This document shows positions 19,849-28,325 of a stretch of DNA of 60,972 nt, piece after piece. The stretch covers positions 1 to 60,972 of the IMG/VR virus record IMGVR_UViG_3300027852_000043; one strand, written 5' to 3'. The notes beneath the pieces are model-generated. The model was not told where the DNA came from. It ran no database searches and worked only from the letters and a program-made list of their open reading frames with translations. This DNA is from a virus. The translations under genes were made by a program, and so were the position numbers. How positions within the stretch are numbered: position 1 is the stretch's first letter; every line of letters begins with the position of its first letter.

Positions 19849-20136
19849 TTAATCAGACATAGCAATATTGAGATATTGCCATACTTCGGCCGGGAGGCGT
19901 TTCCCAGGCCGCATGTCCGCGTCGTAATTTTGGACGGCCCAGGTAACCCCACTGATATCAATCCCTAAAGTATCGTCACCATAAATCACAACTTCCGCGT
20001 CAGGGTATTTAGCCGCCAGTGTCAACAGGTGTCGTGGACATTCCAGGTCGTGATCTGCTGAGTCGATACTGGTCATGGTCTGGTTGTAGTGGGTGTATTT
20101 CACCGTCCCTTGTTTTATAAGTTCTGTGATTTTCAT
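19849..20136 (-). CDS. Hypothetical protein, 95 aa
   Basis: The ATG at 20136 follows AAAGGGAGG; a longer frame to 20187 has no ribosome site. The product has an amino-terminal amphipathic segment and a YPDAEVVIYGDDTLGIDISG strand region. No family recognised. Confidence 0.55.
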   Translation of the reverse strand: MKITELIKQGTVKYTHYNQTMTSIDSADHDLECPRHLLTLAAKYPDAEVVIYGDDTLGIDISGVTWAVQNYDADMRPGKRLPAEVWQYLNIAMSD

Positions 20137-20164
20137 TGCTATTCCTCCCTTTAAATGGTTAGCG

Positions 20165-20218
20165 TTTAATCCCTCACTCCTGCCCACACCATCGCTGCAG
20201 GCAGGGTCAAGGATTAAA
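20165..20218. repeat. Imperfect palindrome between leftward genes
   Basis: TTTAATCC (20165-20172) pairs with GGATTAAA (20211-20218), and CCTGCCC pairs with GGCAGGG inside, with unpaired short spacers. The layout recalls attC sites, but the outer boxes lack the AAC/GTT core, so I do not call it one. It may be a terminator or processing hairpin. Confidence 0.45.
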
Positions 20219-20231
20219 TCAGGTCTGTCAG

Positions 20232-20519
20232 TTAATACCAGTTATGTCTACTCAATTCCCGGCCTGTGACCTCCGTAATGTGGCCGATTCTTTTCTTTTT
20301 GTTTGGGACTCCATACGCCTTAATCAAGTATATCATCCCGGTTGTTTTATCGACCATGAATACCCCGGAATTACGTTCATCCAGGTTTATGTATTTTCGT
20401 TTTTCGATCACTTTTTTGTTGTATTGGGTGTCATAATTTATGTCGTTATACTCCCTCTCAAAGCGTGCCCTACCTGCCTCATGCCATGCCTTTGCTAATT
20501 CTTCACATTTTTTAAGCAT
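20232..20519 (-). CDS. Hypothetical protein, 95 aa
   Basis: Charged helical N-terminus (EELAKAWHEAGRARFEREYN) and a strand-rich C-terminus (GVFMVDKTTGMIYLIKAYGV, then RIGHITEVTG), a pattern seen in several phage hypothetical proteins. The start overlaps the stop of 20512-20634. Confidence 0.6.
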   Translation of the reverse strand: MLKKCEELAKAWHEAGRARFEREYNDINYDTQYNKKVIEKRKYINLDERNSGVFMVDKTTGMIYLIKAYGVPNKKKRIGHITEVTGRELSRHNWY

Positions 20520-20634
20520 TTCCCCCCCCCATTTGAATTGTTAGTGTTTGTTCTTGCCTTCTAAACAATGCATTTGCCATGCCAAGGTAGGCAATACAGG
20601 CAAAAAACGTATAAGCTGTTGATATCACTAACAA
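20512..20634 (-). CDS. Small membrane protein, 40 aa, with a G9 tract
   Basis: One hydrophobic helix (AYTFFACIAYLG) followed by a basic tail. A TTG at 20634 about 8 nt after GCAGGA is the most likely start. Near its 3' end the coding strand has nine consecutive G (complement of 20522-20530); a change in tract length would fuse or separate this frame from 20232-20519. Confidence 0.4.
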   Translation of the reverse strand: MLVISTAYTFFACIAYLGMANALFRRQEQTLTIQMGGGNA

Positions 20635-20811
20635 TAAAAATGTCCTGCCAACATCATGATCTTAGTGGTTTTCGTCCAAATCCGTGATTTGCACGTGGTA
20701 AAATACTACACTATTGGGTAAACCGTTGATATCGCTTGCTATTTCAGCTTGTGTAAAAAACCCTAAAAGTGGTCATTTTCACGGGTTTTTGACTGTCACG
20801 GGAAATATGTC

Positions 20812-20840
20812 TTGACAACAGTGGGGGGATGTGGAAGAAT
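20812..20840 (+). promoter_or_regulatory. Leaderless-type promoter for the late region
   Basis: TTGACA (20812-20817), 17-nt spacer, AAGAAT (20835-20840), exactly 7 nt to the ATG at 20848. It is the only clear promoter found before the long rightward packaging/structural operon. Upstream (20640-20811) no gene is seen; CACGGG occurs twice within 21 bp just before the -35 and may be a binding site. Confidence 0.65.
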
Positions 20841-20847
20841 GTCAGCC

Positions 20848-20970
20848 ATGGATAAGATAATATCATATTTGTCCATGCGCTCCGCCTGGGATAGCATCCT
20901 GGGTCAGACCTGTAGCCCTATAATGGCTATGGGTTTCGTAGTTAATCCAACCCTGTCTATACGTTTGTAG
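20848..20970 (+). CDS. Leaderless small gene, 40 aa
   Basis: Starts MDKIISYLSM, similar in its first codons (ATGGATAA) to the HTH gene at 3197. The remainder is short and not clearly helix-turn-helix, so it may be a truncated regulator or a leader peptide. Support comes mainly from the promoter geometry. Confidence 0.4.
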   Translation: MDKIISYLSMRSAWDSILGQTCSPIMAMGFVVNPTLSIRL

Positions 20971-21007
20971 GCATGGGTTTTTTTGTGCCCAAATTGAGGA
21001 GATTAAA

Positions 21008-21841
21008 TTGCAATGTTTTTACCATAGTGCGGATTTAGATGGCCATTGTTCAGGGGCGCTAATAAAAATGGTTCACCTGGATTGCAAAATGATCGGGATA
21101 GATTATGGTGATGTTTTCCCATGGGACACAATAAAACAGGACGAACCTGTTTTCATGGTTGATTTTAGTTTACAGCCGTTCGAGGATATGGAAAAACTGA
21201 ATAAAACCTCATGTTTGACGTGGATAGATCATCACAAATCAGCGATAGAGTCGGCTCACACAAGAGGGTTTTTGGCAAACGCGCAGGCTTTGGAGGTCGG
21301 TAAAGGGGCGTGCCAGTTGGTGTATGAGTTTTTGCATCCAAATAAGCCTATCCCTACATTTGTTAAGCTACTGGCAGAATATGATGTGTGGGATCACTCC
21401 GATCCACGGACACTCGCGTTCCAGTACGGTATGAGACAGCAAAAAGATACCTCCCCGGAAAACATTGAATTTTGGATGGGCCTGTTTGATACCGAAAGGG
21501 TAATGCGGATCACTGAGGACGGCGGGATTATCCTGGATTACCAAAATACGGAAAATGGAAAATACGCGTTTGCATGTGCTTTCGAGACGGAATTGGATGG
21601 GTTGAAATGTATCGCAATGAATAAAATGCTCACTAACTCTAAGGTCTTCGACTCAGTGTGGGACAAAGAGCAGTATCAAGCAATGCTATTGTTTGGTTTC
21701 CGCAAGGGGTCTTGGACGGTAAGCTTATATTCCGACCGGGAAGATGTTGACGTGTCTGCAATTGCAAAAGCAAGGGGAGGCGGAGGGCATAAAGGGGCCG
21801 CTGGGTTTCAATGTGATGAATTACCGTTTTCTTTAAAATAA
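21008..21841 (+). CDS. DHH-DHHA1 family phosphoesterase
   Basis: 277 residues. SADLDGHCSGAL (7-18), WIDHHKS (72-78, DHH at 74-76) and the C-terminal GGGGHKGAAGF (257-267) are the metal-binding and DHHA1 substrate motifs. Relatives such as NrnA-type nano-RNases and cyclic-dinucleotide phosphodiesterases hydrolyse small nucleotides. TTG start at 21008 after GAGGAG. Because the same transcript ends with a nucleotidyl cyclase, a role in nucleotide-signal turnover is possible, but 5'-3' exonuclease or oligonucleotide clearance is equally possible. Confidence 0.85.
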   Translation: MQCFYHSADLDGHCSGALIKMVHLDCKMIGIDYGDVFPWDTIKQDEPVFMVDFSLQPFEDMEKLNKTSCLTWIDHHKSAIESAHTRGFLANAQALEVGKGACQLVYEFLHPNKPIPTFVKLLAEYDVWDHSDPRTLAFQYGMRQQKDTSPENIEFWMGLFDTERVMRITEDGGIILDYQNTENGKYAFACAFETELDGLKCIAMNKMLTNSKVFDSVWDKEQYQAMLLFGFRKGSWTVSLYSDREDVDVSAIAKARGGGGHKGAAGFQCDELPFSLK

Positions 21842-21870
21842 TCACCGAAAATCCTGATAGGAGCGAGTAA

Positions 21871-22077
21871 GTGGGGTCAAGATCTCAAGATAGACGTGCG
21901 CGGAAATTAAGACGTAACCGGGCGAGGCTTACCGTCCCCCAACCATCTGTCCGGGATATATTAATCGACCGTCAAGAGATCGCTCAATACCTGGCGCAGT
22001 CACGTTTTAATCGTCTAATCGCAGCAGTCAAGAGACAGATCTATCGTAAACCCCACGGAGTGATGAGACAAAGGTAG
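21871..22077 (+). CDS. Arg-rich small protein, 68 aa
   Basis: Very basic N-terminus (QDRRARKLRRNRARL) then a helical region (DRQEIAQYLAQSRFNRLIAA). GTG start with TAGGAGC upstream. Likely nucleic-acid binding; family unknown. Confidence 0.55.
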   Translation: MGSRSQDRRARKLRRNRARLTVPQPSVRDILIDRQEIAQYLAQSRFNRLIAAVKRQIYRKPHGVMRQR

Positions 22078-22084
22078 AAAATTT

Positions 22085-22225
22085 ATGAGGTTTTCAAAAA
22101 AATATGGCTATGCTATTTACCTGGGGGTTGCGTCTGCGGTCGTTGGTATCGACATAACATCCTGGGAGTATTATATTTTAAATATTCCCACGATTCTGCT
22201 GGTGCTCTGGCGTGGCCGCAAGTAG
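22085..22225 (+). CDS. Small membrane protein, 46 aa
   Basis: Two hydrophobic stretches (AIYLGVASAVVGI and YYILNIPTILLVLW) with a basic end. Short proteins of this form occur just before terminase genes in other phages. AAAGGTAG precedes the ATG. Confidence 0.5.
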   Translation: MRFSKKYGYAIYLGVASAVVGIDITSWEYYILNIPTILLVLWRGRK

Positions 22226-22234
22226 GTTTATCAA

Positions 22235-22405
22235 ATGAGGGCCGGCAATAACAGGGAGAGGCAAAGACAAGCCGTCGAGGATGTAATCATCAAGCGTATA
22301 GACAGGAGGCGGGGGGTTAAGCCAGCTCCAAGGCCACGGTCTCTGAAAGTGACAATTAGGGAGTTATGGCTATATAAGCAGGCGGTGTTGAGTAAGGCTT
22401 TATGA
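22235..22405 (+). CDS. Basic small protein, 56 aa
   Basis: Arg/Lys-rich product (RERQRQAVEDVIIKRIDRRR) with no recognised domain; the start at 22235 is 10 nt after the upstream stop. A nucleic-acid-binding role is inferred only from charge. Confidence 0.5.
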   Translation: MRAGNNRERQRQAVEDVIIKRIDRRRGVKPAPRPRSLKVTIRELWLYKQAVLSKAL

Positions 22406-22477
22406 CCACGGAGGGTTATATTCAAGGGGGCCCATAGGTTATAAATGCTGTGAAATGCGGGGATATAGGTAATAATC

Positions 22478-22687
22478 ATGTTGGTTTGTATGGTATGTGG
22501 GGTCGAGGTAGGAACCGACGTGCCTAAACACATTCACAGGTGCGAGGGGCATTATAGGTGTGATGTCTGCGGGGCCAAAGATAGTCTCGGATACCATGAG
22601 GGCAGGTTGGTGTGTAGTGAGTGCCGACAAGGGGTTCCGATATTAGCGCAGGTGAAAAAGGGAGGCAGAGTAGAAGTAAGTGGCTAA
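22478..22687 (+). CDS. Zinc-finger protein before the terminase, 69 aa
   Basis: Three Cys pairs (CMVCGV, CDVCGA, CSECRQ) plus HIHRC predict two zinc knuckles. It overlaps the small-terminase start by 8 nt. The interval 22406-22477 shows nothing else. Confidence 0.6.
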   Translation: MLVCMVCGVEVGTDVPKHIHRCEGHYRCDVCGAKDSLGYHEGRLVCSECRQGVPILAQVKKGGRVEVSG

Positions 22688-23147
22688 AAAAACTACACCA
22701 AAACCCCCGGTAGTGCGGCGGGCTAAAGCTGGACAACCGTCCAAAAAGGAATTAATAGACCTTGAATTACTAGAGGCGCTGTATTCATTTCGGCTAACAG
22801 ACGTAGAGGTTTGTAAAATTTTCAATATCTCGCCTGCGACCCTAACGAATTACAAAAAGGACGAAGAATTTTTCGCTATCATAAAAAAAGGGAAGCAAGT
22901 ATCTGATGACCGAGTCGAGAAATCATTATTTGAAAGGGCTGTAGGGTATGACCATCCGGAAGAGGACATCAGGGTCGTTAACGGTAAGATAGTCAAGACG
23001 GATATCATCAAACATTACCCGCCGGAAGTAGCTGCAATAATCTTCTGGCTAAAGAATCGAAAAAAGGATGAGTGGCGGGATAAGCAGGAGCATGGGCATA
23101 CGTTGGATCTTCCTCCAGGCCTAAAGGTAACATTTGAAAAGAAATGA
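22680..23147 (+). CDS. terS: Terminase small subunit
   Basis: 155 residues, next to and overlapping the large subunit. It has an N-terminal DNA-binding helix-turn-helix (DVEVCKIFNISPATLTNYKK) followed by a helical segment and VAAIIFWLKNRKKDEWRD, the pattern of phage small terminases that recognise the packaging site. GTG start at 22680. Confidence 0.8.
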   Translation: MAKKTTPKPPVVRRAKAGQPSKKELIDLELLEALYSFRLTDVEVCKIFNISPATLTNYKKDEEFFAIIKKGKQVSDDRVEKSLFERAVGYDHPEEDIRVVNGKIVKTDIIKHYPPEVAAIIFWLKNRKKDEWRDKQEHGHTLDLPPGLKVTFEKK

Positions 23148-24354
23148 GATCGAAGTCAAGCTCCCACCTAAGTTCCAGGGGTTATTTAAACCTGCAAGGT
23201 ACAAGATTTATTACGGAGGCAGGGGCGGGGCGAAGAGCCACAGCATAGCCACCGCGTTGGTTGCGAGGTCGCATTCTGAGCCGTTACGGATATTATGTAC
23301 CCGTGAGTTCCAAAGTTCCATCGCTGACTCAGTTCATAGACTACTCGCGGATAAAATTAACACCATGGGCCTGTCTGATTGGTTTACGGTCACACGGACG
23401 GAGATCACGTCCAGGGCCGGGAGTCAGTTCATCTTCAAAGGCCTGCGGCATTCGATTCAGGAGATAAAATCTACGGAGGGAATTGACATCGTTTGGGTAG
23501 AAGAAGCCCAGGTTATCTCTGAGAGTTCGTGGGAGGTTCTAATCCCTACGATCCGGAAAGCCCAATCGGAAATCTGGATATCTTTCAACCCGGACGAGGC
23601 ATTTGATCCGACATATCAGCGGTTCGTAGCCCACACGCCCCCAGGAAGTACCCTGGAGAAAGTGGGATGGGAGGACAACCCCTGGTTTCCCGATGTTCTG
23701 GATACTGAACGGCGGTACATGCTGGAGGTTGATCCGGAGGCATATGATCATGTTTGGGGTGGTAATTGCCGGACAATCAGCGATGCAGTGATATTTCGGG
23801 GCCGGGTGAGCGTTGAGACGTTTGATGAGCCGCCGGCGGATACTCGGTTGTATTACGGTTTGGATTATGGATTTGCAGTTTCCCCGACGGCATTTGTGCG
23901 GAGTTGGATACACGATGATACCCTGTATATTGACCACGAGGCTTGGGGTATAGGTGTTGAGTTAGACGATACACCTGATTTACTGGATACGGTTCCAGGG
24001 GCCAGGTCATGGCCTATCAAGGCGGATTCGGCCAGGCCAGAGACCACAAGTCATTTAAGGCGAAGAGGTTTTGACGTTTCATCCGCCGAAAAATGGCCGG
24101 GGAGCGTGGAAGACGGACTTGCTTTTTTAAAGAGTTTCCGGAAAATCATCGTGCATGAGCGATGCCCTCACGTGGCGGAAGAGTTCAGACTGTATTCGTA
24201 CAAAACGGATAAACAAACAAATGAGATCCTACCGATAATCATAAAACGGTGGGATAATTTCCCGGATGCGCTTAGATATAGTATGGTCGGATTAATCAGG
24301 CGGTCAAACGTCCTGGATGATGTAATTTACGAGGATTTTCCTGCAAAAACATGA
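23134..24354 (+). CDS. terL: Terminase large subunit (PBSX/Terminase_3 type)
   Basis: 406 residues. Walker A GGRGGAKS (28-35), Walker B IDIVWVEE (117-124) and coupling SFNP (150-153) define the ATPase. The nuclease domain has Asp244 (YYGLDYG), Asp298 (KADSARPE) and Asp374/378 (WDNFPDA). It translocates and cuts phage DNA at the portal. TTG start at 23134 within the small-subunit gene. Confidence 0.93.
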   Translation: MKRNEIEVKLPPKFQGLFKPARYKIYYGGRGGAKSHSIATALVARSHSEPLRILCTREFQSSIADSVHRLLADKINTMGLSDWFTVTRTEITSRAGSQFIFKGLRHSIQEIKSTEGIDIVWVEEAQVISESSWEVLIPTIRKAQSEIWISFNPDEAFDPTYQRFVAHTPPGSTLEKVGWEDNPWFPDVLDTERRYMLEVDPEAYDHVWGGNCRTISDAVIFRGRVSVETFDEPPADTRLYYGLDYGFAVSPTAFVRSWIHDDTLYIDHEAWGIGVELDDTPDLLDTVPGARSWPIKADSARPETTSHLRRRGFDVSSAEKWPGSVEDGLAFLKSFRKIIVHERCPHVAEEFRLYSYKTDKQTNEILPIIIKRWDNFPDALRYSMVGLIRRSNVLDDVIYEDFPAKT

Positions 24355-24419
24355 AAAATGAAAATGCAGTAAAAGCAATGACTTAGTTAACTTCGCTCAC
24401 AGGGTGGGTATCGCGCAAA

Positions 24420-24638
24420 ATGGCAATAGATACTAACGAAGAAATCGAAGCTGGCTTTTGGAAACGATGGATGTCTGTTGGGCAACTAAAAAAATGTATA
24501 GAAGGCCTAGATGACGCCGATGTCGTTTCCCCTAATAGAGTCGGCAATTTGACGGTTACGGATGATGTCGAGCAGCGAATGATTGGGTATGTTGATTTTT
24601 ACGGGGAGCAGTTCACGGCTGTAGAACTAACAAAATAG
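24420..24638 (+). CDS. Hypothetical acidic protein, 72 aa
   Basis: Contains a WMSVGQLKKCIEGLDDADVV segment, a pattern frequent in small phage proteins; no known function. The 65-bp gap before it holds no gene. Confidence 0.55.
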   Translation: MAIDTNEEIEAGFWKRWMSVGQLKKCIEGLDDADVVSPNRVGNLTVTDDVEQRMIGYVDFYGEQFTAVELTK

Positions 24639-24705
24639 AGCTGGTTGGTTTTTGGTAGTATTTTGGGGAAAACAGAAATGTTGAGGTGTATTTTGGCGTA
24701 CAAAC

Positions 24706-25437
24706 ATGCATAACAAAAACTCAATTATAGAGGTCATAGAACATCCGTACTCGGAATTGTTGTACCAAGCGCGGTATGACGAGGCCGTGGTAACAGGCCA
24801 ACCGATGGTAGAGCGGCCCTTCTGGTTCCGAAACACCGAAACCGGGCAGCTCTTCCACGATTTATACAGTTGTCTTGGGTGGCCGACCGAGGTCACCGAC
24901 AAAGACGAGGGGATGCCAGGCTATACAGCGGTAGTCGGAGTCGTCAGGCCGGACGAATCGATGGAGCAGTACAACCCGATTAACGCAGATTTCCAATTAT
25001 TAGCAGAGGCCGAAGCCCGGGACGTGCAAGTCTTGATCGCCCACGCGCTTCAAATGCGGGAAAGATATGGGTTTGGGCTGGATTCAGAACTATTGAAATG
25101 CTGTTATGGCGACCCGGAAAGGTTTATCATGACATTGGCGCTTAGAAATGAACAGCTCGGAGAAAAGCAGGCGTTGACTATCACGCCTCCGATTGACCTA
25201 TATAGCCCGTCCGTGTTCGACAATTATTTACGGAGCCTGAAATCGTGTCTACTGAAAAACCAGCTCAGGTTTTATTTTGGGGGATGCAATATCTTAAAAG
25301 ATCACCTTCGAGAATTCAGGAAAAACAATCCGGCTGTCATGGCAATAGGCGGGTTAGTCCATAGCCTGCTCGTACAGTGCTCCTGGATGACCGAATTAGG
25401 CCAGGGGATCTTCAACCTTGAGGAAAATTATGGATAA
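24706..25437 (+). CDS. Hypothetical protein between terminase and portal, 243 aa
   Basis: No domain recognised. The middle has a helical, charged region and the C-terminus a LVHSLLVQCSWMTELGQGIF helix. Its position suggests a packaging or head-assembly accessory, but nothing in the sequence proves that. Confidence 0.5.
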   Translation: MHNKNSIIEVIEHPYSELLYQARYDEAVVTGQPMVERPFWFRNTETGQLFHDLYSCLGWPTEVTDKDEGMPGYTAVVGVVRPDESMEQYNPINADFQLLAEAEARDVQVLIAHALQMRERYGFGLDSELLKCCYGDPERFIMTLALRNEQLGEKQALTITPPIDLYSPSVFDNYLRSLKSCLLKNQLRFYFGGCNILKDHLREFRKNNPAVMAIGGLVHSLLVQCSWMTELGQGIFNLEENYG

Positions 25438-25702
25438 TTTGACACTCGTATTGGTAATAGCAGGCAGTATGTTTTTGTTTGCAGCCCTGATCATCATTTC
25501 AACGATTGTGGGCGGGTGGCTTGTGTTTAAGGGTAGTAAGAGCGCCCAGTCGTCCGAGCCCTTCCTGGGGAGGGATAGTAGCCCCGGGGCGTATTCAATC
25601 AATGTAGACGGGCAAGACTTTCCGGGTCAGGAAACAGACGAAAATGAAGAGCATATCCTAAAGAAGACAGAGACGTTCTTGAAATCATTAGGGGGGAGAT
25701 AA
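25430..25702 (+). CDS. Membrane-anchored protein, 90 aa
   Basis: A single strong transmembrane helix (about residues 5-33) is followed by a polar, Ser/Gly-rich and acidic tail. GAGGAA precedes the ATG, which overlaps the upstream stop. Unusual between terminase and portal; role unknown. Confidence 0.55.
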   Translation: MDNLTLVLVIAGSMFLFAALIIISTIVGGWLVFKGSKSAQSSEPFLGRDSSPGAYSINVDGQDFPGQETDENEEHILKKTETFLKSLGGR

Positions 25703-25704
25703 AG

Positions 25705-26016
25705 GTGTCTGATGTTAAGCGCACAGAGATTTGGGGGTGTAGCCGAAGGAATGCCAAGGAAATGACTCTGAGCTTTGATACGATAACTATAACCGCAGCC
25801 GAGGTGGGATTCCTGCAGGGCGGTAACAAACTCTTTTCAATGGAGATTACGCCTTCTTTTGAGACGGGAGGTATATTGGTCATAAAAGTTGCTGAAGGCA
25901 AGACAATACTAACGCTTGGCGATGTAGTAACGATTGTAGGAGGCGAAAATGATAGGTCTGGACGTCCAGTGCCCACAATGCCGACGGGTGATGCACACCA
26001 CTACCCCGCTGTATAA
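25705..26016 (+). CDS. Hypothetical strand-rich protein, 103 aa
   Basis: GTG start after a GGGGGAG site. Alternating hydrophobic/polar strands (TLSFDTITITAAEVGFL, ILVIKVAEGKTILTLG) suggest a beta domain. The last 20 residues overlap the next gene and look unstructured. Confidence 0.5.
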   Translation: MSDVKRTEIWGCSRRNAKEMTLSFDTITITAAEVGFLQGGNKLFSMEITPSFETGGILVIKVAEGKTILTLGDVVTIVGGENDRSGRPVPTMPTGDAHHYPAV

Positions 26017-26398
26017 TCCGGAAAAGACAGCCAAAGGCAACATGGTTGAACTGCTGCCCAAATGGAAAAAACGAGGATGGCGGACGTTCTACGGTGGAGG
26101 AGGCGGCACAACACCTGCGGCAGCTATGCAGTGCCCTCATTGCTCAGGGAGGTTGGCGCCGTCCGGGAAATTAAGGATTAAGCCTGCGCCTGTGCCGGAG
26201 CTAACACAGGCACAGAAGAATCAAGCGATTATTGATGAGAGTTTTAAGTTGGAGCCCGAACCGCAAGCCCAGGATGTCCAGCAGAAAATCCGGGCTCAAG
26301 ATACTATCTTCACATGCGAGTCTTGCGGTAGGCAGATAAGGGGCATTGTTGGGTTTAAATCGCACGAGAAAGCATGTAAGGTGGCTAATAATGGATGA
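25949..26398 (+). CDS. Multi-zinc-ribbon protein, 149 aa
   Basis: CPQC at the N-terminus, CPHC in the middle and a C-terminal CESCGRQI..H..C (C2H2-like) finger. A Gly-rich tract (YGGGGGTTP) separates the first two pairs. It immediately precedes and overlaps the portal gene. A nucleic-acid-binding head-assembly role is possible. Confidence 0.6.
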   Translation: MIGLDVQCPQCRRVMHTTTPLYNPEKTAKGNMVELLPKWKKRGWRTFYGGGGGTTPAAAMQCPHCSGRLAPSGKLRIKPAPVPELTQAQKNQAIIDESFKLEPEPQAQDVQQKIRAQDTIFTCESCGRQIRGIVGFKSHEKACKVANNG

Positions 26399-28316
26399 AA
26401 AATGGTCCCTTGAAACCCTACCTCCGAAAGGTCACAAAGACGTGGCCCCATTTTGCCTTGGCCTGTTTGATATAGCAAAAGCAGAGAAGGAGCGGCTAAA
26501 GAAGAATGAGGACGGGATCGCAAATTACAGCCTGTACCGTGGAAAATCACCAGCAGGCCAGGTGTCGAGGATCAAAAACCCTGTGAACCTGTATTTTTCA
26601 AACGTAGAGAGAACCGTGGCAAACATCACAAGTCGGAATCCGACTGGCGAGGTTGTCGATTTGGATGGGGTAGATGACGATGCTGAAAAAGTTCTGTCGG
26701 CCTGGTTACTCAAGTGGTGGAAAGATACAGGGCAGAGGGAGAAGACAAAAAAGTCAGGCCGAACGATGGAAGTTTACGGCGTGACGGTCGAAAAGCCCGG
26801 CTGGGATAAAGAGAAGGCCCGGCCCCACATCCGAGTTGAAGATCCTTTTGCATGGTTCCCGGCACCAGGTAGGTGGGAAAACGCACCCTTGGAAATGCCG
26901 TTTATGTGTTTTGTGTATCTCGATTATATTGACAAGGTTGAGTCGGAATATAAAGTCAAGGACATTGCGGAAGAAGACGCTTACACTCTATTGGGGGCTA
27001 TCAGGGAAGAGTATCAATCTGATTTTTCTGCAGAAAGTTTTGGTAATTACGCTACGCCAATAACGGCGGGGTCTAAAGCGCAGGGCACAGAAAAGAAGAT
27101 CGAACGGTGTCTAAAAATTGAAGTCTGGATGAGGGACAAAAGGACTAAGATAGTTACAACCGAAGAGCCGATGCTTGACGAGGAAACCGGGGAGATAGTG
27201 GTTAATGAACAGGGCGCGCCCTTAGTATGCAAAACCACAGAAAAGGTCCCGGTTTACCCGGATGGAGTAAGGGTCGTAACCATTGTTGCAGCCAAAGAGG
27301 GCACGGGCCAACATGACGGATACATGGTCCTGGAAGATTGCGCCAACCCAAACATAAACCCACTGGTTTCCACAGAATTGACGTCCAAAACTCATCCATG
27401 GAAGCGGTTCCCAATGTATTATGCTAATTCTTATGACGATCTGGTAACGGTGTGGGGGTTTTCAGCAGGGGAACAGGTCGGGGATTTAATACAGTATATC
27501 AATAAAATCATAGTCAAATTAATAGCTTATGTTATTAATGTGGTAGTACCGCCTTTGATCGTCCAGAAACACTGCGGGATCAAGCAATCAGATATTGAGT
27601 CTTGCCTCGAGAAAGGGGGGAGGTTGTTGTTAATGCCGAACATCCCCAACGCCCGCATCGAATTCATGCAAATACCCAATCTGCCGGCCACTTTCTTCCA
27701 GGTATTAGATCTTCTTGTCAGGTTTTTTGACAGGGTTTATGCCATGGAGGAAGCAGATCGAGGACAGGCCCCGAAAGGTGTTATCGCGGCTGCGGCAATT
27801 ATGGCGCTCCAGGAGAGGAACCAGGCACTTATGCAGCCCAAAACTGCGTCAATAGAATTTTTGGCAGAAAGCAGGTCAAAGTGGGCGATTGGGCTAATTC
27901 AGAATTTTGGGAGTAAAATGGAGTCTGTCGAGGTAGGGGATGAGCCTCGGGAATTCATAGGCGCGAATTTCATTGGCAGGCAGTTTGGGTATATCGTTGA
28001 AACCGGAAGCACAATGCCGAGAACATCTCTACAATTACAAGAGATAGCCCCGACCCTGTTTGAGGGCGGTCTCGTTGATAGACGGGCAGCATTGGAAATG
28101 TTGGGGATTCCTGATTGGCAAAACATCGTAGAGAGGATGGGCGAGACGGAGCTTGATCAGGCGCTACAAGTTTTGATAGAATCCGGGTTGCCTGAAGAGG
28201 AAGCGACGAGGTTACACCAATACTTAATACAGCCAGGCCAGGGCGTCGGTGGCTCGAAGACGGAGGAAACTGAATCACAGAAAGCCTCGGGTCCGGGTGT
28301 GCCGAAGGCGGTTTAA
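26391..28316 (+). CDS. Portal protein
   Basis: 641 residues, in the usual position after terminase and before scaffold/capsid. Conserved-looking features include NLYFSNVERTVANITSRNP, DPFAWFPAPG, a central stem-like region (VVPPLIVQK...) and a long helical C-terminal part, matching large podovirus-type portals. The start at 26391 overlaps the upstream stop. It forms the dodecameric DNA gate at one capsid vertex. Confidence 0.75.
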   Translation: MDEKWSLETLPPKGHKDVAPFCLGLFDIAKAEKERLKKNEDGIANYSLYRGKSPAGQVSRIKNPVNLYFSNVERTVANITSRNPTGEVVDLDGVDDDAEKVLSAWLLKWWKDTGQREKTKKSGRTMEVYGVTVEKPGWDKEKARPHIRVEDPFAWFPAPGRWENAPLEMPFMCFVYLDYIDKVESEYKVKDIAEEDAYTLLGAIREEYQSDFSAESFGNYATPITAGSKAQGTEKKIERCLKIEVWMRDKRTKIVTTEEPMLDEETGEIVVNEQGAPLVCKTTEKVPVYPDGVRVVTIVAAKEGTGQHDGYMVLEDCANPNINPLVSTELTSKTHPWKRFPMYYANSYDDLVTVWGFSAGEQVGDLIQYINKIIVKLIAYVINVVVPPLIVQKHCGIKQSDIESCLEKGGRLLLMPNIPNARIEFMQIPNLPATFFQVLDLLVRFFDRVYAMEEADRGQAPKGVIAAAAIMALQERNQALMQPKTASIEFLAESRSKWAIGLIQNFGSKMESVEVGDEPREFIGANFIGRQFGYIVETGSTMPRTSLQLQEIAPTLFEGGLVDRRAALEMLGIPDWQNIVERMGETELDQALQVLIESGLPEEEATRLHQYLIQPGQGVGGSKTEETESQKASGPGVPKAV

Positions 28317-28325
28317 GGAGTTTAG

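Noticed and set aside
20165-20218. Additional attC site in the 18.7-20.6 kb cluster
   Set aside because: It has nested stems and unpaired spacers, but the outer boxes lack the AAC/GTT cores and there is no extrahelical base.
20537-20635. 10-bp inverted repeat ATTGTTAGTG/CACTAACAAT as a recombination site
   Set aside because: It lies largely within a plausible small membrane-protein frame and has the wrong box order and no stem.
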